Shown here piece by piece: positions 1 through 7,002 of a stretch of 64,000 nt of DNA. Every line of letters starts with the position of its first letter. Positions within the stretch are counted from its first letter, which is position 1. The stretch spans positions 31,847 to 95,846 of the forward strand of contig JARWZO010000011.1 of the NCBI GenBank assembly GCA_029866325.1, given 5' to 3'. Origin of the DNA: Fluviicola sp. GTDB taxonomy: Bacteria; Bacteroidota; Bacteroidia; Flavobacteriales_D; Crocinitomicaceae. The notes beneath the pieces are model-generated. The model was not told the DNA's origin and searched no databases. It saw nothing but the letters and a program-made list of their open reading frames with translations. The translations under genes were made by a program, and so were the position numbers.

Positions 1-229
1 TCAAGCCTTTGCAAGCCGTTACTTCACCTTCCCAATAACCGATTTCTTCGGCAATGAGTTGCGATTTGGTAAAGTAATACTCTACGGTATCGCGTTTCGG
101 GTGATTGTCTGCCTTCGCGTTGTATCTGTCAACATGCGCGCGATCAAGCTCCCATTGCTCAATACGTATTTCCTGAGCGTAAAAAACTCCCAAAAACATG
201 AACGAAATAAGTGCCAAATACCACTTCAT
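1..229 (-). CDS. Secreted protein, C-terminus outside the window
   Basis: The first 76 codons of a minus-strand gene are present and the rest lies beyond position 1. The N-terminus begins MKWYLALISF and continues into a hydrophobic stretch ending YAQ, a typical Bacteroidota Sec signal peptide. The visible mature part is hydrophilic, with one Cys near the window edge, and I recognise no domain. The ATG (227-229) lies one base after the TGA of the TonB-dependent receptor gene (231-233), so the two are almost certainly co-transcribed and perhaps translationally coupled. A role as periplasmic or surface partner of the receptor is inference from position only. Confidence 0.6.
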   Translation of the reverse strand, partial: MKWYLALISFMFLGVFYAQEIRIEQWELDRAHVDRYNAKADNHPKRDTVEYYFTKSQLIAEEIGYWEGEVTACKGL

Positions 230-230
230 A

Positions 231-2537
231 TCAGTTGAGTTTAAAGCTTAGACCTAGTTTAAACACGCGTCCATATTGTGGATTGTAGTTCCATGTATGT
301 GATAATTCTACATTTGGTATGCCACTTTGCAATTGGTTTAGAATATTGTAGACACCTCCAAACAAGCTCAATTGACGAAAGAGCTGTTTGGAAAGCAATA
401 AATCAAGGTTGTAAAAAGCATTGTCTGATTCGGTAAACTGAATACTACTATTCAATCTGAAAATATCGGTTATGAAAGTACCTGTCATTGTTCCACGCAA
501 CGAAGCCGTAAAATCACGGTAGGTAACCGTAAGATTTGCTTTTCCGGCGTGCGTTGGAACAAAACGGTATCCGCTTGATTCAACAACATTTTCAGGAGCA
601 TCGTCCCGAGCTTTAACATTTTCTTTTCCTTTAGAATACTCATAACTCACCATCAAGCTTAAATCAACATTTCCAATTTTGGCAGAAAAAGTATTGACCA
701 ACATAATGGATTGTAAGAAGGAGAAAGAAGACCCGTTGAAGTAACCAAAACTTATTTGTTGGTTGGGTCCCGGATTTGGAGTAGGAACATATATTTGTCG
801 CAACACCCGATTCTGAAGGTAATGTGCAAAATATCCGGCAGTTACTCTCCAATGATTATTCACACTCCAATCTACACCTGCATCAATTCCTTGAAGTTTC
901 TCAGAAAGTATATCAGTAGAAAGGCGCTTTAGTCGCTGACCTTGGCCAAAATTTTGTGCTGACTCGCCGTAATTATTATACATGTAATAAGATTTTGGTG
1001 CTCGATAACCACTTCCGTAGTAGGCTCGAAATCTCAATTTAGAAGATGGTCGGTATACAATACCCGCTTTAGGAGATGGAACAACTTCTCCAAAACTGTT
1101 AAAGTCAACACGAATGCCAATTTCGCCGTTCCATTTCCCCGATTTAGAGCGAAAAGAAGATTGCATGAATGCTGAGATGTCTAATTTAACGAGTTCCTCA
1201 GTTGCCTGAACCGTATCTAACATGCTTATAGACTGTATATCAGTCGACTGTAAAACACCTGTTTGAAGTGTATCTGGTCCGATGAAAATACCTCCTTTAT
1301 AAGGTTTGAGCAAAAAATTGGTGAATGGAGTTGAAACGGATATATCTTGGGAGATACCGGCGAGTAGTTTTAGCTGTTTTGAGACTGGATACGTGGCTTG
1401 AAAATCGAAATTAATGTCTACAGAACTAGCGTACATAAAGTTACGTCCATTTGACAGCAAATTAGCTACGCCATAAAAAGCCGAATTCGAAATGGTGCGA
1501 TAAGTAAGAGTAGATAATGTTGTTTGGGTCTTTATTCTGCGCGTAGGTTTGCCAAAATAACGCAACCCAAACGAGTTGATTTTTTCGCCATAAGAGAGTG
1601 AAGGATCAAAATAGGCTTGTTGCAAAGGATTACTTCCAAAGCCACTGCTTTCTTCACGATACATTCGCACAACATTTACCTCGAGGCGTTTATAGGTTAG
1701 ATGAAAACCTAATAGTCTGCTTTCGCGCTTTAATTCATCTACTTCAGAAACTCCGGTACTGTCGCCAACAAACAACTGCTGTTGTACTGAATTTAATTCC
1801 CCGGGTTTCACCCGTATGGAATCTTCCGGCAAGTATAAATTCACATCGGTAGATCTGTAAGATGAAGCAAAGATTTCATAGTTTAAGATGTTTTTTCCCT
1901 TTCCTGCTTTTCCACCAAGAGTGAGGTTGAAATCGCTAGTTTTAGGAGACATTAAGTTGACATCGGCCCATGCAAGAACAGGTCTATCAATTTCAGGAAG
2001 AACGATATTGATGACACCGGCCATTGATTCTGAGCCATAAAGCGCTGAGGAAGGCCCCAGAATAATTTCAATACGCTCGGCATTGCGGATGGGCAGTTGA
2101 CCACCAATGGGCATTCCTTTTACGGCTTCGGGTTTGATCGGAACGCCGTTAATCAGAAATTTTACATGGTCATTACCATACAATCCGCGCATCAAAAACG
2201 TTTCGCCTTCAATGGCATTTCCAGGCTGCGATGTGCGAAATCCGGGAATGCTTTCCAGAACATCTACCAAAGTTGTATAGCCGAATTTGCGAATGGTACT
2301 TCCGTCTATGATGATCACTTCTTGCGCCATTTCATCGGGTGTTTCGGCCAATCTGTTAGCGGAAACGATGGTTTTTGACGCACGATCAGCATCTGTGTTG
2401 AGGTCTTGATGATTAAACAGCTGCAAGGCAATTGAATCATCTTCCTGTGCAAGAATGGGTGTTGAAAGTTGTAGAAGCAAAACCGCTATCAGGAGCGCTA
2501 AACGATCAACCGTAGGAAATTGAAGTGTTTTGTTCAT
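231..2537 (-). CDS. TonB-dependent outer-membrane receptor
   Basis: This 768-residue protein starts with a signal peptide of about 30 residues ending TPILAQ. The plug domain follows at about residues 60-180: it holds a VIIIDG stretch, IRKFGYTTLVDVLESIPGF, a MRGLYGNDHVKFLINGVP block and the ERIEIILGPSSALYGSESMAGVINI segment (interrupted here by this description), all classic for TonB-dependent receptors. The remainder is a beta-barrel rich in Tyr/Phe with terminal residues FKLGLSFKLN, as expected for BAM recognition. There is no N-terminal carboxypeptidase-like domain, so it is closer to BtuB/FepA/colicin-receptor types than to SusC. The ligand cannot be read from sequence. It is followed one base later by a small secreted protein gene. 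Confidence 0.9.
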   Translation of the reverse strand: MNKTLQFPTVDRLALLIAVLLLQLSTPILAQEDDSIALQLFNHQDLNTDADRASKTIVSANRLAETPDEMAQEVIIIDGSTIRKFGYTTLVDVLESIPGFRTSQPGNAIEGETFLMRGLYGNDHVKFLINGVPIKPEAVKGMPIGGQLPIRNAERIEIILGPSSALYGSESMAGVINIVLPEIDRPVLAWADVNLMSPKTSDFNLTLGGKAGKGKNILNYEIFASSYRSTDVNLYLPEDSIRVKPGELNSVQQQLFVGDSTGVSEVDELKRESRLLGFHLTYKRLEVNVVRMYREESSGFGSNPLQQAYFDPSLSYGEKINSFGLRYFGKPTRRIKTQTTLSTLTYRTISNSAFYGVANLLSNGRNFMYASSVDINFDFQATYPVSKQLKLLAGISQDISVSTPFTNFLLKPYKGGIFIGPDTLQTGVLQSTDIQSISMLDTVQATEELVKLDISAFMQSSFRSKSGKWNGEIGIRVDFNSFGEVVPSPKAGIVYRPSSKLRFRAYYGSGYRAPKSYYMYNNYGESAQNFGQGQRLKRLSTDILSEKLQGIDAGVDWSVNNHWRVTAGYFAHYLQNRVLRQIYVPTPNPGPNQQISFGYFNGSSFSFLQSIMLVNTFSAKIGNVDLSLMVSYEYSKGKENVKARDDAPENVVESSGYRFVPTHAGKANLTVTYRDFTASLRGTMTGTFITDIFRLNSSIQFTESDNAFYNLDLLLSKQLFRQLSLFGGVYNILNQLQSGIPNVELSHTWNYNPQYGRVFKLGLSFKLN

Positions 2538-2756
2538 CGACCAAAGAAAGTAAATTAATACTACATTTCCATTAGATGCTTTTGTATAAATATCATGGTG
2601 ATTCTACAACAGCAATCTTAGTTACTAACTGAAAATCAGTTTGATTTATTGCAAGGAACGCCTCACTTCTGTTTGAATAGTGATTTTGGTTGAGCGGTTG
2701 GAAAGATTCAACGCAAAGACACGAAGAAAGAGGACAATGTTGAATTATTAATGGCG

Positions 2757-2799
2757 GAATTATCAATTATCAAGGAAGCCACTTTATAATTGATAATTC
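2757..2799. terminator. Inverted repeat after the M28 peptidase gene
   Basis: GAATTATCAATTAT (2757-2770) and its exact reverse complement (2786-2799) flank a 15-base loop. It lies 20 bases after the stop codon of the minus-strand peptidase gene and could end its transcript. The stem is AT-rich and the U-tract is weak, so this is a candidate only. Confidence 0.4.
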
Positions 2800-2818
2800 T
2801 TTAATTCATAATTTAAGT

Positions 2819-4000
2819 TTACTTCCTGATCAACCTTTGAATAACCTGATGATCCTGGTTCACCAACTTAACGAAATAAACACCATTCCGATAACCAGTC
2901 AGATCAAGCATACTCTCTTTTTCGCTTTTATTAAGAGTGGTAGAATAAACTATTTTGCCCAATACATCGGTCAATTCCAATGTTTCATACTCGTTTTGCC
3001 AGCTGATATTCACCATTTCGTGACTCGGATTCGGGTAGATATTGATAGCGTTTCCGGTTTCTGCTTCTAGTCCGGCCACCGGATTATAAGGTACAGCTAA
3101 TGCTGCCGCCGAACCAATCGATAATCTGGACATTTTATGGAAATACGGGATATTAAAATATTGTACTTCATCCGTAGCGGAATGATAATGCGTATTGGCA
3201 TCATTATCCCAGTCTTCTATCAGGAGAACTGCTCCGTAATTATGATTCCAGAAGGAAGCGTGATCGCTGTAAGTCGCTCCGGGGTTATTCACCAATAGAT
3301 CGATTCCGATGTTATAATCCGTATTCACTGCAATCACCGTATCAGCGATCATTTCTGAATTGGCTGTAGGTCTGGTATGCACTCTGGCAACAGAATCATT
3401 ATCACTATCCCAGGCAATCGCATCCATATTGATCACGCCATAAATGCTGTCGTTGGCAGTATCGTACATCGTAGCAAATGCATTGCTGCCGGCCAATCCG
3501 TATTCTTCATCATCCCAAAATGCAAAAATAACGGTGTGCTCAAAATAAGAAGAAGCCATTGTTCGGGCGGCTTCCAACACGGCTGACATTCCGCTGGCAT
3601 CATCATCTGCTGCGGGTGCTACGGCAAGATTCGGCATTCCGTCATAATGCGCGCAGATAATAACCGGTTCATTTGGATATACGATTCCCGGTTTGATTGC
3701 CCAGATATTTTTACCACCGGATGCTCCAAATTCAAGGGAATCTATCTGATATCCCCACGTGAAGAGTTTATCGCGTAAGTATTGAAAGCACAATTCATTA
3801 CCCGGTCTGTTTCGATTTCTTGACTTAATAGTATCTGTTACACCGTTGACCACAATTGAAACCTCACCTGAGATCTCATTGGCGTTCTGCATGAGGGAAT
3901 CAACATTCACGGCGTTGATAATAGCCTGAATGGTGGGATTTTGAGCTGAGACAACAAACGGAAATGCAATCAGAACAAGGGAGTAAAGAAGTTTTTTCAT
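2819..4000 (-). CDS. Secreted M28-family zinc peptidase with T9SS type A sorting domain
   Basis: The 393-residue protein has a signal peptide ending VVSAQ and a zinc aminopeptidase domain of the M28 family. The expected two-zinc ligand set is visible: His118 in AHYDG, Asp133/134 in ADDDASG, Glu165-Glu166 in FWDDEEYG, Asp193 in NMDAI and His247 in YSDHASF. The last 75 residues begin IYPNPS and contain a VLGKIVY block and end QRLIRK, the pattern of a T9SS C-terminal sorting domain. It is therefore predicted to be exported by type IX secretion and anchored or released at the cell surface, where it would remove N-terminal residues from peptides. It stands alone, with repeat DNA upstream. Confidence 0.9.
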   Translation of the reverse strand: MKKLLYSLVLIAFPFVVSAQNPTIQAIINAVNVDSLMQNANEISGEVSIVVNGVTDTIKSRNRNRPGNELCFQYLRDKLFTWGYQIDSLEFGASGGKNIWAIKPGIVYPNEPVIICAHYDGMPNLAVAPAADDDASGMSAVLEAARTMASSYFEHTVIFAFWDDEEYGLAGSNAFATMYDTANDSIYGVINMDAIAWDSDNDSVARVHTRPTANSEMIADTVIAVNTDYNIGIDLLVNNPGATYSDHASFWNHNYGAVLLIEDWDNDANTHYHSATDEVQYFNIPYFHKMSRLSIGSAAALAVPYNPVAGLEAETGNAINIYPNPSHEMVNISWQNEYETLELTDVLGKIVYSTTLNKSEKESMLDLTGYRNGVYFVKLVNQDHQVIQRLIRK

Positions 4001-4069
4001 CGAAACAAATTGATTCTTACGAAAATAAGAATTTTTAGCCTGACCAAATTAAATTCGGGAGATCACTTT

Positions 4070-4219
4070 GTATCGGCTAGCCGATACATTATTTTTCCCA
4101 CAGATGCGCAGATTTTTTGCTCGGCTAACGCCCTCGCCTACATATTTGGAAAACAGAATATGCGCTGTCAGCCTGAGGCTGAAGCGCTAAACCTATAGGC
4201 ATCTGTGGGAGACAAAAAA
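4070..4219. repeat. Dispersed repeat, copy 1 (palindrome plus inverted-repeat-bounded unit)
   Basis: The unit opens with the perfect 18-base palindrome GTATCGGCTAGCCGATAC (4070-4087). Ten bases later comes an element bounded by CCCACAGATGC (4097-4107) and its exact inverse (4199-4209). Inside are a 19-base segment starting GCTCGGCTAACG (4119-4137) and a hairpin TCAGCCT-G-AGGCTGA (4168-4182). The same parts recur at 55335-55472, with the interior in reversed order and strand. It fills the gap between the peptidase gene and the MNIO gene. Confidence 0.7.
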
Positions 4220-4246
4220 GATGTTTTTCGTAAGTGCAAAAATCTT

Positions 4247-5380
4247 TCACCACCCGTTTTTCCATTTTTGAGCAATGCGCAAGGCGGTTTCCAGCATGTA
4301 AGGCGACCATTCTTCGACCTTCCAATCAGAATTAGCCAATCCGGATTTTGCCAGTAAAGCAACGGCATTTTCGTAATTTAATGCATTTTCCAGAATGGTG
4401 GAAAGTTCTTGTTGCTGTAAGGCAAGTTGTGTGTCTTCAGCTGCCGTTTTAGCTAATAGAAGCGGAGATTTAGGCAGGAAATCGTTTGTTGGTTTGGGTG
4501 AACCGAACGTTGTTAGAATGCTTTTCAGGGTCGCGAAATCGGCTTGAAATTGCTGCTGTCGTTCAGTAGTATCCAGTGCCGATCCGAGTTGTTCCAACAC
4601 CACAAACTTCAGATTCGGACATCGTGGAACAATCTGTTTCAGTAATTCAAAGACAGCTTCAGGAACGGCGTCATCGTGTGTATCACGACGAATGGTTCGT
4701 TGTGGTTGCAGATCGGTTTGTTCCCAGCTACCGCCTGAAATATGAATTTCTCGCACCCGGTCTAGCGGATACAGCTGAATGAGTTCTTCGGCATCGAGCG
4801 AAAAATTGTGGAGCTGACAATAGAAATTGTGCAGGTCGAAGATAATAAATCCGTTGACAGGCTCGATCAATTCGTTGAGAAATTCGCCATGTCGTTTGAC
4901 TTCTTCGAGCGAATAAGAAAAGGCAAGGTTTTCTAGTCCGACCGGACATTGACACGCAGCCTGAATGCGCTTCAGGCGATCAATACCTAAAGCAAGCGTT
5001 GATGCGTTATAAGGAATTCCGATAGGAGCTCCTTTATGGAAATCTTCGCCGGTCATGAACCCGAAATGCTCGGTGATGTGATCGAAGGTAAAATTACCGG
5101 ATACTTTTTTGAGGTGATTAAGCCAGCGTTCCTGTTCAGGGTTCCATTTGCCCGAAAACAGCGAAAAGAATACGCCATGACCGATCAAGCGACCTTCTTT
5201 CCCAAAAGCTGTGAGCAGTTCTACAAACCAATCGGGAATGTTTCGCACTTTATACAAGGTATCAAACGACCATTCAATGGCTTCAACTTGCTCGTCAATA
5301 AATAATGGAAGAGTAGCTTGTAACAGATGTTGATCTAAGTTACAAGCTACCGAAGCCAATATCTGCGATTGTTGTTTCAC
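4247..5380 (-). CDS. MNIO-family (DUF692) peptide-modifying iron enzyme
   Basis: Members of this family (MbnB, ChrH, bufferin enzymes) are TIM-barrel multinuclear non-haem iron oxidases that rebuild Cys residues of ribosomal peptides. The signature blocks are present: GHGV near residue 67, DHITEHFGF near 100, GLENLA near 138, DLHN near 182, HISGG near 213 and DTHDDAVP near 233. They supply the expected His, Asp, Glu and Asn metal ligands. About 95 extra residues at the C-terminus are probably helical and match no domain I know; they might bind the precursor. The GTG at 5378-5380 lies five bases after the stop of the upstream precursor. A TTG at 5410 would extend the frame by ten residues into that gene, which I think less likely. 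The product is inferred to modify the two peptides encoded just upstream. Confidence 0.88.
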   Translation of the reverse strand: MKQQSQILASVACNLDQHLLQATLPLFIDEQVEAIEWSFDTLYKVRNIPDWFVELLTAFGKEGRLIGHGVFFSLFSGKWNPEQERWLNHLKKVSGNFTFDHITEHFGFMTGEDFHKGAPIGIPYNASTLALGIDRLKRIQAACQCPVGLENLAFSYSLEEVKRHGEFLNELIEPVNGFIIFDLHNFYCQLHNFSLDAEELIQLYPLDRVREIHISGGSWEQTDLQPQRTIRRDTHDDAVPEAVFELLKQIVPRCPNLKFVVLEQLGSALDTTERQQQFQADFATLKSILTTFGSPKPTNDFLPKSPLLLAKTAAEDTQLALQQQELSTILENALNYENAVALLAKSGLANSDWKVEEWSPYMLETALRIAQKWKNGW

Positions 5381-5385
5381 AAGCT

Positions 5386-5568
5386 TTATCCCATTCCGCA
5401 CGCCGGACAATCATGGTGCATTGACGGTGCTTCCTCTTGTTTTTTGGTTGCCTTCTCGTACTTGGTCTTTTCCCCCGATTTTATTTCATCCGGATGACAA
5501 GATGCAGTAAGTGCAGCAACGGAAGTTCCTATTGCGATGGCTTTTAAAAGTGATGCTGAAAGTTTCAT
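5386..5568 (-). CDS. MNIO RiPP precursor peptide 1
   Basis: This is a 60-residue peptide directly upstream of the MNIO gene. It starts MKLSASLLKAIAIG, continues through a hydrophobic segment to TASC (Cys24), then a Lys/Glu-rich spacer and a His-His-Asp-Cys-Pro-Ala-Cys-Gly-Met-Gly end with Cys54 and Cys57. The N-terminus resembles a Sec signal peptide or loosely a lipobox. That suits an exported modified peptide, as in bufferins, whose leaders also act as export signals (family knowledge). The C-terminal CPxC is the likely modification site. It shares leader, length and ending with precursor 2, so it is a paralogue. No strong Shine-Dalgarno precedes its ATG. Confidence 0.8.
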   Translation of the reverse strand: MKLSASLLKAIAIGTSVAALTASCHPDEIKSGEKTKYEKATKKQEEAPSMHHDCPACGMG

Positions 5569-5682
5569 GACTCATTTTATTAGTGTGTCAACAGTAGCTT
5601 GACACATTCCGTGCCGTAATACTAACTGAAAACGTCAATCTTTCCAACAGTACATCGCTTTATTTTGAAAGTTCAAAGATGA

Positions 5683-5865
5683 TTACCCCATTCCGCAGAC
5701 CGGGCAATCTGACGGACAATTGGTTCCCGGATCACAATCACCATTGTCGTTGCGCTGATCCGTGCGCGATTTCAGGTCTTCTTTTTCGCATGAAGCACTT
5801 ACGGTTGCTGTTCCTAAGGTAACACCGATTGCGATGGCTTGTAATAATGATGTTGATAGTTTCAT
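5683..5865 (-). CDS. MNIO RiPP precursor peptide 2
   Basis: This 60-residue peptide is the first gene of the small operon. Its leader MKLSTSLLQAIAIG is nearly identical to that of precursor 1. The spacer differs: it is Asp/Asn-rich and carries two further Cys (44 and 50) in a GDCDPGTNCPSDCPVCGMG tail, giving Cys26, 44, 50, 54 and 57. Cys54, Pro55, Cys57 and Gly58-Met59-Gly60 fall at exactly the same positions as in precursor 1. This pattern (constant leader, variable middle, constant Cys-rich end) is what RiPP precursor paralogues show. The gap to precursor 1 is 114 bases. A strong ribosome-binding site suggests high expression. Confidence 0.8.
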   Translation of the reverse strand: MKLSTSLLQAIAIGVTLGTATVSASCEKEDLKSRTDQRNDNGDCDPGTNCPSDCPVCGMG

Positions 5866-5869
5866 TTTT

Positions 5870-5874
5870 CCTCC
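5870..5874 (-). promoter_or_regulatory. Strong Shine-Dalgarno of precursor 2
   Basis: GGAGG sits four bases upstream of the ATG at 5865 on the minus strand. Most genes in this window, as usual in Bacteroidota, lack such a motif, so its presence supports this start and efficient translation of the peptide. Confidence 0.6.
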
Positions 5875-5987
5875 AAATTAAATGAATAAAACTGTTTATT
5901 AAATGGATGATGGAAATGAGGAGACAACAGTTGCATCGATACCTAAATATGTTGCTTTGACTATTTGCCACAAGTGTTTATTGATAA

Positions 5988-6140
5988 GTCCCGTAGGGAC
6001 GTAATATGGCAATAAAATGGATGTTGCCTGAAGAAATCACCCCATAGGGGTGAGATATAATGACTGTGCGTCCCGACCCTACGGGGCGGATAACTTAGGA
6101 TTAGAAGCCTTTGTTAAGATATTACGTCCCTACACGGGAC
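5988..6140. mobile_element. MITE-like inverted-repeat element, non-coding
   Basis: The left end (5988-6007) begins GTCCCGTAGGGACG and runs on to TAATAT. The right end (6119-6140) is its inverse with a 2-base insertion. Between them are a CACCCC-ATA-GGGGTG hairpin (6038-6052) and a GACCCTACGGGGC stretch. There is no credible reading frame. Together with 5866-5987, which holds the upstream region of the peptide operon, it fills the long gap before the next gene. Terminal inverted repeats and short length are typical of miniature elements moved by a transposase elsewhere. Confidence 0.55.
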
Positions 6141-6217
6141 TACGGGATGAAAACTTGTTTAAACTCAATAAATACTACACTTCCGTATTTTACGTTATCA
6201 GACCCGAACCTTTTTTT

Positions 6218-6225
6218 TACTTTTG
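6218..6225 (+). promoter_or_regulatory. -7 box TACTTTTG
   Basis: It matches the Bacteroidota consensus TAnnTTTG exactly and ends 18 bases before the ATG at 6244. No clear -33 TTTG is seen. It supports the start at 6244 rather than 6223, since the earlier start would overlap the promoter. Confidence 0.45.
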
Positions 6226-6243
6226 AACCTCATTGTTTTGTTC

Positions 6244-7002
6244 ATGAAAATCTATTTCTGTTTATTCATTGCTTTTTCGTTACAGGTCACAGTCTGGTCG
6301 CAGCGAAAATTCGGTGATTCTATTATCGGTACTCCATGGGTTGGCATTCAATACGGTGGAAACTGGAGCAAGGCAGATTTGGGAGATCGATATGGGTTTT
6401 TTAATCACCTCGGAATGATGGCGGGCTACAAAACCAAACGCAATTGGGTGTATGGTTTAGATGGTAATTTCATGTTTGGCAGTCAAATTCGTATGGAAGG
6501 TTTGTTTGACGGTCTGAAAGATAGCTACGGAAACATTACCGATGTGAACGGCGATATCGCTAATATTTTGTTGTTTAGCCGTGGTTTCAACGTCAATTTA
6601 ATGATCGGAAAAGTGTTCCCGGTATTTAGTTTGAATGAAAATTCGGGAATCTATATACACGGAGGCGTTGGCTATCTGCAACACAAACTCCGCATTGAAA
6701 GCAACGATCAAGTAATTCCGAGTTTGGAATTGGACTATAAAAAAGGATACGATCGTTTTACTTCAGGCATCAATTTTCATCAGTTTGTAGGGTACGCATT
6801 TCTGGCCAATCAGGGAATTGTGAATTTTTATGGTGGATTTTACGCACAACAAGGATTGACCTATAACCGCCGTGAGATCTTTTTTGACCGACCTGATGAA
6901 GAAGTTCCGAAAGGTCAACGTTTGGATGTGCAGATCGGATTTAAGCTCGGTTGGTTTATTCCTGTTTACCAGCGCAAACCAAAAGATTATTACTTCGATT
7001 GA
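6244..7002 (+). CDS. Outer-membrane beta-barrel protein of unknown function
   Basis: The 252-residue protein has a signal peptide (MKIYFCLFIAF to VWSQ) and alternating hydrophobic/aromatic strands with many Gly and Tyr, such as GIQYGGNW, IYIHGGVGYL and NFYGGFYAQQGLTY. This is the look of an 8-10 strand outer-membrane barrel common in Bacteroidota. I assign no substrate. Its TGA (7000-7002) shares one base with the ATG of waaA in TGATG, so the two are translationally coupled. That suggests a link to lipid A or envelope assembly, though this is inference from position only. Confidence 0.65.
   Translation: MKIYFCLFIAFSLQVTVWSQRKFGDSIIGTPWVGIQYGGNWSKADLGDRYGFFNHLGMMAGYKTKRNWVYGLDGNFMFGSQIRMEGLFDGLKDSYGNITDVNGDIANILLFSRGFNVNLMIGKVFPVFSLNENSGIYIHGGVGYLQHKLRIESNDQVIPSLELDYKKGYDRFTSGINFHQFVGYAFLANQGIVNFYGGFYAQQGLTYNRREIFFDRPDEEVPKGQRLDVQIGFKLGWFIPVYQRKPKDYYFD

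Noticed and set aside
231..2537. TonB-dependent receptor as the import partner of the modified peptides
   Set aside because: It lies over 1.7 kb away, separated by an unrelated peptidase gene and a repeat, and has its own small partner gene. The link cannot be supported.
5381..5410. TTG start for the MNIO enzyme at 5410, adding ten residues
   Set aside because: It would overlap the core of precursor 1, and the added residues are only the shifted reading of that core. The GTG at 5380 lies just after the precursor stop.
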